The position numbers and the translations under genes are program-made. Shown here in pieces: positions 60,005 through 64,000 of a stretch of 64,000 nucleotides of DNA. Below the pieces are notes generated by a model. That model was not told the origin of the DNA. It saw only the letters and a list, made by a program, of their open reading frames with translations, and ran no database searches. How positions within the stretch are numbered: the stretch's first letter is position 1; each line of letters opens with the position of its first letter. This stretch comes from Isoetes taiwanensis (taxonomy: Eukaryota; Streptophyta; Lycopodiopsida; Isoetales; Isoetaceae): positions 28,413,768-28,477,767 of the forward strand of contig JAJEKV010000001.1 of assembly GCA_021234155.1 (NCBI GenBank). Direction: 5' to 3'.

Positions 60005-62489
60005 TGCAGCCTTAAGCCAAAACAGGTGTAAATTTTGACTTAAGCCTTAAGAATGGTTAACATCTATCATCGCAAAATAAATTACCAAAAACAATCTCCT
60101 TTTGTCAATTCAATTAATTTATTCGGTAAATACATCATGTTTACCTTTAGGAAAGTTAAGAAATCGAATCTAGAATAGATAAAAAAAATACAGTTTAGAA
60201 GTTTCTTTATCTTCCAAATCAACACCATAGAGTGCTCAGCAGACTTGTCAAAAACATATCTTCAATGTCATCTCGTCTTGTCTTGTAGCTTTTCCAACTT
60301 GAATGGGAAAACACACATAGGAGCAAGAAATCCCGTTACCTGCAGTGAAACCAGAGGACAGTTAGCCTAAGAAGGGTAAAAGCCTAAGTCACTAGCAGGT
60401 AAGCTACGGATTTCTTGGGCTTATCGCCCTTCACCTTGAATGTTTAACTTTAAACAAAGTAGCCAAATGAGTTTTATTACCCTATGGTCTCTGCACTACT
60501 TAAAAGCCTGCAGGAATATAACTTTTAGCATGCATAATTCTCTTAGGTCCCTTATAATCTTAATGTAAGGCCCCTTGTAGCCATAAACTTGAAATTCAGG
60601 TTCTTTTCTGCTCTATAATCAAAGAGAGAGAAAATTTAAAAACAATGACTCATCATACCAAAATAATCCTGTAAGTATATCCTATCCAATAAAACAAAAC
60701 TTCGTTTACTTCATACAAAATTAGATAATTCCAGGAACAATGCCAGCAAACATATACTGCAAGAAAGTATTACTTCTAGTTATATGCAGCCCTTCATGGC
60801 ATGTTAGATCCGAGCTATCTTGCAGTTTTAACATATCCAGATAATGCTTGGGCCCTATAAATTCTAAGTAGACTCATAAATAAATCTGTAGTATTTCCAT
60901 AATAATGGCAGACCGGCAGTACAATTTATCATGCAAGATCTATTATATGCCTAGGCCAACTTCACAATAAGCAGATCTTCAGCACATAATCTACAAAGGT
61001 GCAATAAGAAGATCTTCAGCACATGATCTACAAGTTTAGTCTACAAGTCGCAATAAGCAGATCTTCAGCACATAATCTACACGGTGCAATAAGCAAATCT
61101 TCAGCACATAATCTACAATAAGCAGATCTTCAGCACATAATCTACAAGTTTCTTCAGCACATAATCTACAAAGGTGCAATAAGCGCATCTTCAAAGACAT
61201 GATCTACAAGTTTAATCTACAAGTTGCAATAAGCAGATCTTCAGCACATAATCTACAAGGTGCAATAAGCAAATCTTCAAACATAATCTACAATAAGCGG
61301 TCTTCACACATAATCTACAAGTTTAAAAGAGATAAAGTCGCCATAATCTACAAATTTGTTTAGAAGAACCAAGATCTGCAATAATCTCTGAGATCGACAA
61401 TAAACTACAGCCTAGTTTAGAAGAGATAAGATCATATCTACAATGATCATGTAATAATATTATGCATTTGCATTAGTCTATGCTCTTACTGAAGATATCA
61501 AAAATTAATTAATCTTAAACCTGGGTAGTTGGAGCCGGGTTTATGGATTCTTGATCAGCATCCACTGCTATTTCATGCATGCACATCTATGAGCTTCACC
61601 TTTTCTGTCCAAGGATGCACTCAAGATCATCCTTGTGTAGTTGCTAATAAACAAAAGCAAAGCAATCATTACCCATAGGACCAGCATTTGTAGCAAAGCC
61701 CTCTGCAAATCTACCATGTCCCTAAAGCTTAAAATTTAACGCTCTAAAATCATAAGACCAATTAATACTGCATCTGCTCCTATAAGCCTCAATAATACAG
61801 AAATTTCTTGCAGTAGTATTAATAAGTTTAGCCAAATGCTAGATCTACCAAGAACATGGCCAAAACTCATGTATGCTTATGCCTTCTTACCTATGTAAAA
61901 CATAACAGAGAACTGTCCATAATCATTATTTCCCTCCATAATGCTAAAGTTAGCTTATTGCTTATGTGAAAATAGTAAAAATATTTTATCTCACTTAATG
62001 CTCAATGCAAAATGTATGCATTTCATAAGCCTAAGCTGTGAGCAGAAGTGAAATCCCAAGAGAACCTGGGACGAAAATATTAACAATAAATGACATGTAC
62101 AATTACCAAGTGTAGAACCCTACAAAACTGTTCCATGACCATAGCTATTTTAGATTTGTTCCAGGAAATAATTTTGTCTAAAATCCTTATGTCTACATGA
62201 GATCACCAAGACACAGTTCAACACAAGCACAAAGGTAAGAGCCTGGACTAACTTATCATAGCAATGCAAGCATAGATATGCCGTTCTTTTTTGGCTTAAA
62301 GCAAGATGTAGAAAGCCCATCACTAGACTAAAGGTGTACTGTAGGATAATGCATTATAGCAACGAGCCAGAGATTTAATAAAAATACATCAAGCATTTTA
62401 CACAAAATAGACAAGGCATTTGAATTGAATTAATCAGACCTGAGAGGAGCCATTTGCCTCAGCTTTAATGCCTTCCATAGATTTTGAAT
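60005..62489. repeat. 4.3-kb tandem repeat, unit 3, truncated
   Basis: The anchor recurs at 60,012, 4287 bp after unit 2. Homology stops at about 62,489, inside the exon-like block (CCTTCCATAGATTTTGAATA), where unrelated sequence begins. Minisatellite at 60,960-61,390. Confidence 0.92.
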
Positions 62490-62595
62490 AAAGTCGTATT
62501 TAATTAAAGTGGGACAAATCTCGAATTTTGGGACTCAGACTGAAAATGGGACTCATACAGACAAAATTTTTTTCATTGAATCGTTGTTAGATCGG

Positions 62596-63008
62596 GGGGG
62601 GGGAAGGGAAGGGGAGAAGTTGGGGGGAGAAGTTGAGAGAAGTAAGGAAGGGGTTAAGTTAGAAGAAGGGGGAGGGAGGAAGTTGAAAAGGGGTGAGAAA
62701 GAGGGGGCAAGGGAGGTGAGAGGAGGGTGCAAGGGGAGGAAGTTCGAAAAGGGGGGTGAGAAGAGGGGGCAAGGGGAGGTGAGAGGAGGGTGCAAGGGAG
62801 GAAGTTCGAAAAGGGGGGGGGAGAAGAGGGGCAAGGGAGGTGAGAGGAGGGTGCAAGGGAGGTGAGTTCGAAAAGGGGGGAGAAGGGGGGGCAAGGGAGG
62901 TGAGAGGAGGGTGCAAGGGGAGGTGAGTTCGGAAGGGGGGGTGAGAAGAGGGAGCAAGGGGAGGGGAAGGGGCAAGGGGAGGGGAGGGAAGTGGCAAGGG
63001 GAGGGAAC
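62596..63008. repeat. G-rich polypurine minisatellite
   Basis: Almost pure purine on the plus strand. An ~56-60 bp unit (GGGGCAAGGGAGGTGAGAGG, GGGTGCAAGG, AAGTTCGAAAAGGGG) repeats about five times. Many runs of three or more G make quadruplex or triplex structures possible. Long Pro/Leu/Ser frames on the other strand are artefacts. Confidence 0.85.
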
Positions 63009-64000
63009 CCCCTCCAAAATAAAAATAATAATACAATATTCATAATATAAATAAATAAATAAATTACAAATTAATTAATTAGAGTTGTCAATGTAATTAA
63101 ATATATAAATTAGAGAAACATTTACGAGTCAATATATACAATTAATTAATTTAGCCTAGACATTAATTTAGCCTTTAGACCATTTCTCGCCTCATAGAAG
63201 AATGTGCATGGACCAAGCCAAAGCCGAGAATGTGCAAGGCGAGAATGTGCATGGACTGCATGTGCATGTTGAATTGTAAACATCATTTTCTCCCCTCTCA
63301 TGATGTGAAGTGGATGTAAAATGATGACTAACTTAAATAGTAATCCTTGGCATGCCCAAATACACAACTAAGCCCAAATACAACACAACACAAGTGCCTC
63401 CATTCTCGACTCGGTAGTCGAGAATGAAGCATCCCTTCATCAATAGGAAGAAATGGTCATGCAGCTGCTCTGGGGTTTTTTCAGAAACAAAGACCCAATT
63501 CAGGCGAAAAGTGAGAGCATTCAGAAGCTTGTATGCTACCATGGCTCTGCTATCATGCAAGAAAGGCGATTCTTCATCTGCTACCATGCAAGAAAGGCAA
63601 GAAAGGCGATTTGCTGGCCACATCTTCCACATCAAACACGAAGAGAAACCCAAATCCAAAACCTTAAGAACATTTAAGCTCCATACCGAGCTCAAAACTG
63701 GAGGCCGCTGCTTATCTCTAAATCCTTTCATTCCATAGCTTATCTCGGCCAGAATGGCCATAGCTTCCTCTGCTGTAGTGTGCCTGGATCCAGAATCAGG
63801 CAACATCCAGAATAAATATATTTTTCTGTTCTATTCTAAGATAGATAAAAAATGCTTCCACTTATCTGGAATTTGCTTTCACCTATCTGTTGCATGGTCG
63901 AATATAGCATGGCATCATTTCCATTTGAAGACACAATGAATCACCCATATTAATGCGAAGCCTGGGTCTGCAGGTGGGCCTGGGTCGCCGTCATGCCCTC
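63009..64000. other. no gene recognised
   Basis: A 157-codon minus frame (63,806-63,333) begins MLPDSGSRHTTAEEAMAILA but has no domain I recognise and reads like chance coding. Small direct repeats occur at 63,200-63,260 (GAGAATGTGCA) and 63,556-63,610 (CATGCAAGAAAGGC). Confidence 0.45.

Noticed and set aside
62553-63043. Three overlapping Pro/Leu/Ser-rich minus frames of 118-154 codons
   Set aside because: Open in all three frames of the strand because the G-rich repeat lacks stops. No coding signal.

Overview
The window looks like a transposon-rich stretch of a vascular plant nuclear genome. A fern or other early-diverging lineage is the most likely source, because the PPR gene repeats the VSW-x-MIAGYAQHGEG style of PLS units that I associate with ferns. 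This is a judgement from the sequence, not a database result. Nothing bacterial, organellar or CRISPR-like is present.

Layout. 1-11.7 kb: gene-poor DNA with two foldback hairpins, a LINE fragment abutting a copia RNase H fragment, several minisatellites, an LTR edge with a tRNA-Met primer site, and a decayed multi-exon transposase-like gene (about 9.36-11.24 kb, minus). 11,714-20,905: one Ty3/gypsy element on the minus strand with both LTRs, PBS, polypurine tract and a perfect 5-bp target duplication (GAGGA). Its pol is damaged and ends in a chromodomain-like region. Its gag slot holds a reading frame whose C-terminal part is an unmistakable histone H3 fold. 17,809-42,764: a 10.3-kb tandem duplication. 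Each copy carries the right part of the gypsy element, an older inverted LTR relic, a dead Helitron, a palindromic minisatellite followed by a TATA box, and a BTB/NPH3 gene. The left gene copy is truncated by the duplication junction (27,450-28,130). The right copy is complete (42,083-44,193, three exons, about 643 aa). The right copy also contains ten tandem ~430-bp units (28,306-32,620), each with a tRNA-like Pol III promoter. 44.2-48.5 kb: intergenic. 48,569-50,772 (minus): a PLS-class PPR gene with one in-frame TGA and one frameshift. 51.4-62.5 kb: three tandem ~4.3-kb units, the last truncated. 62.6-63.0 kb: a G-rich minisatellite. The rest shows nothing recognisable.

What stands out: (1) the histone H3-like frame inside a chromodomain-bearing LTR retrotransposon; (2) a BTB-NPH3 protein whose second exon encodes a ubiquitin-like domain; (3) about 17 near-palindromic GATTCCG..CGGAATC units ending at a TATA box upstream of that gene; (4) differences between duplicated copies that fall overwhelmingly at CAG/CTG trinucleotides, which suggests methylation-linked consensus errors and warns against taking frameshifts in the repeats at face value.

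The only probably functional host genes are the BTB-NPH3-UBL gene and perhaps the PPR gene. Most other open frames are shadows or parts of mobile elements.
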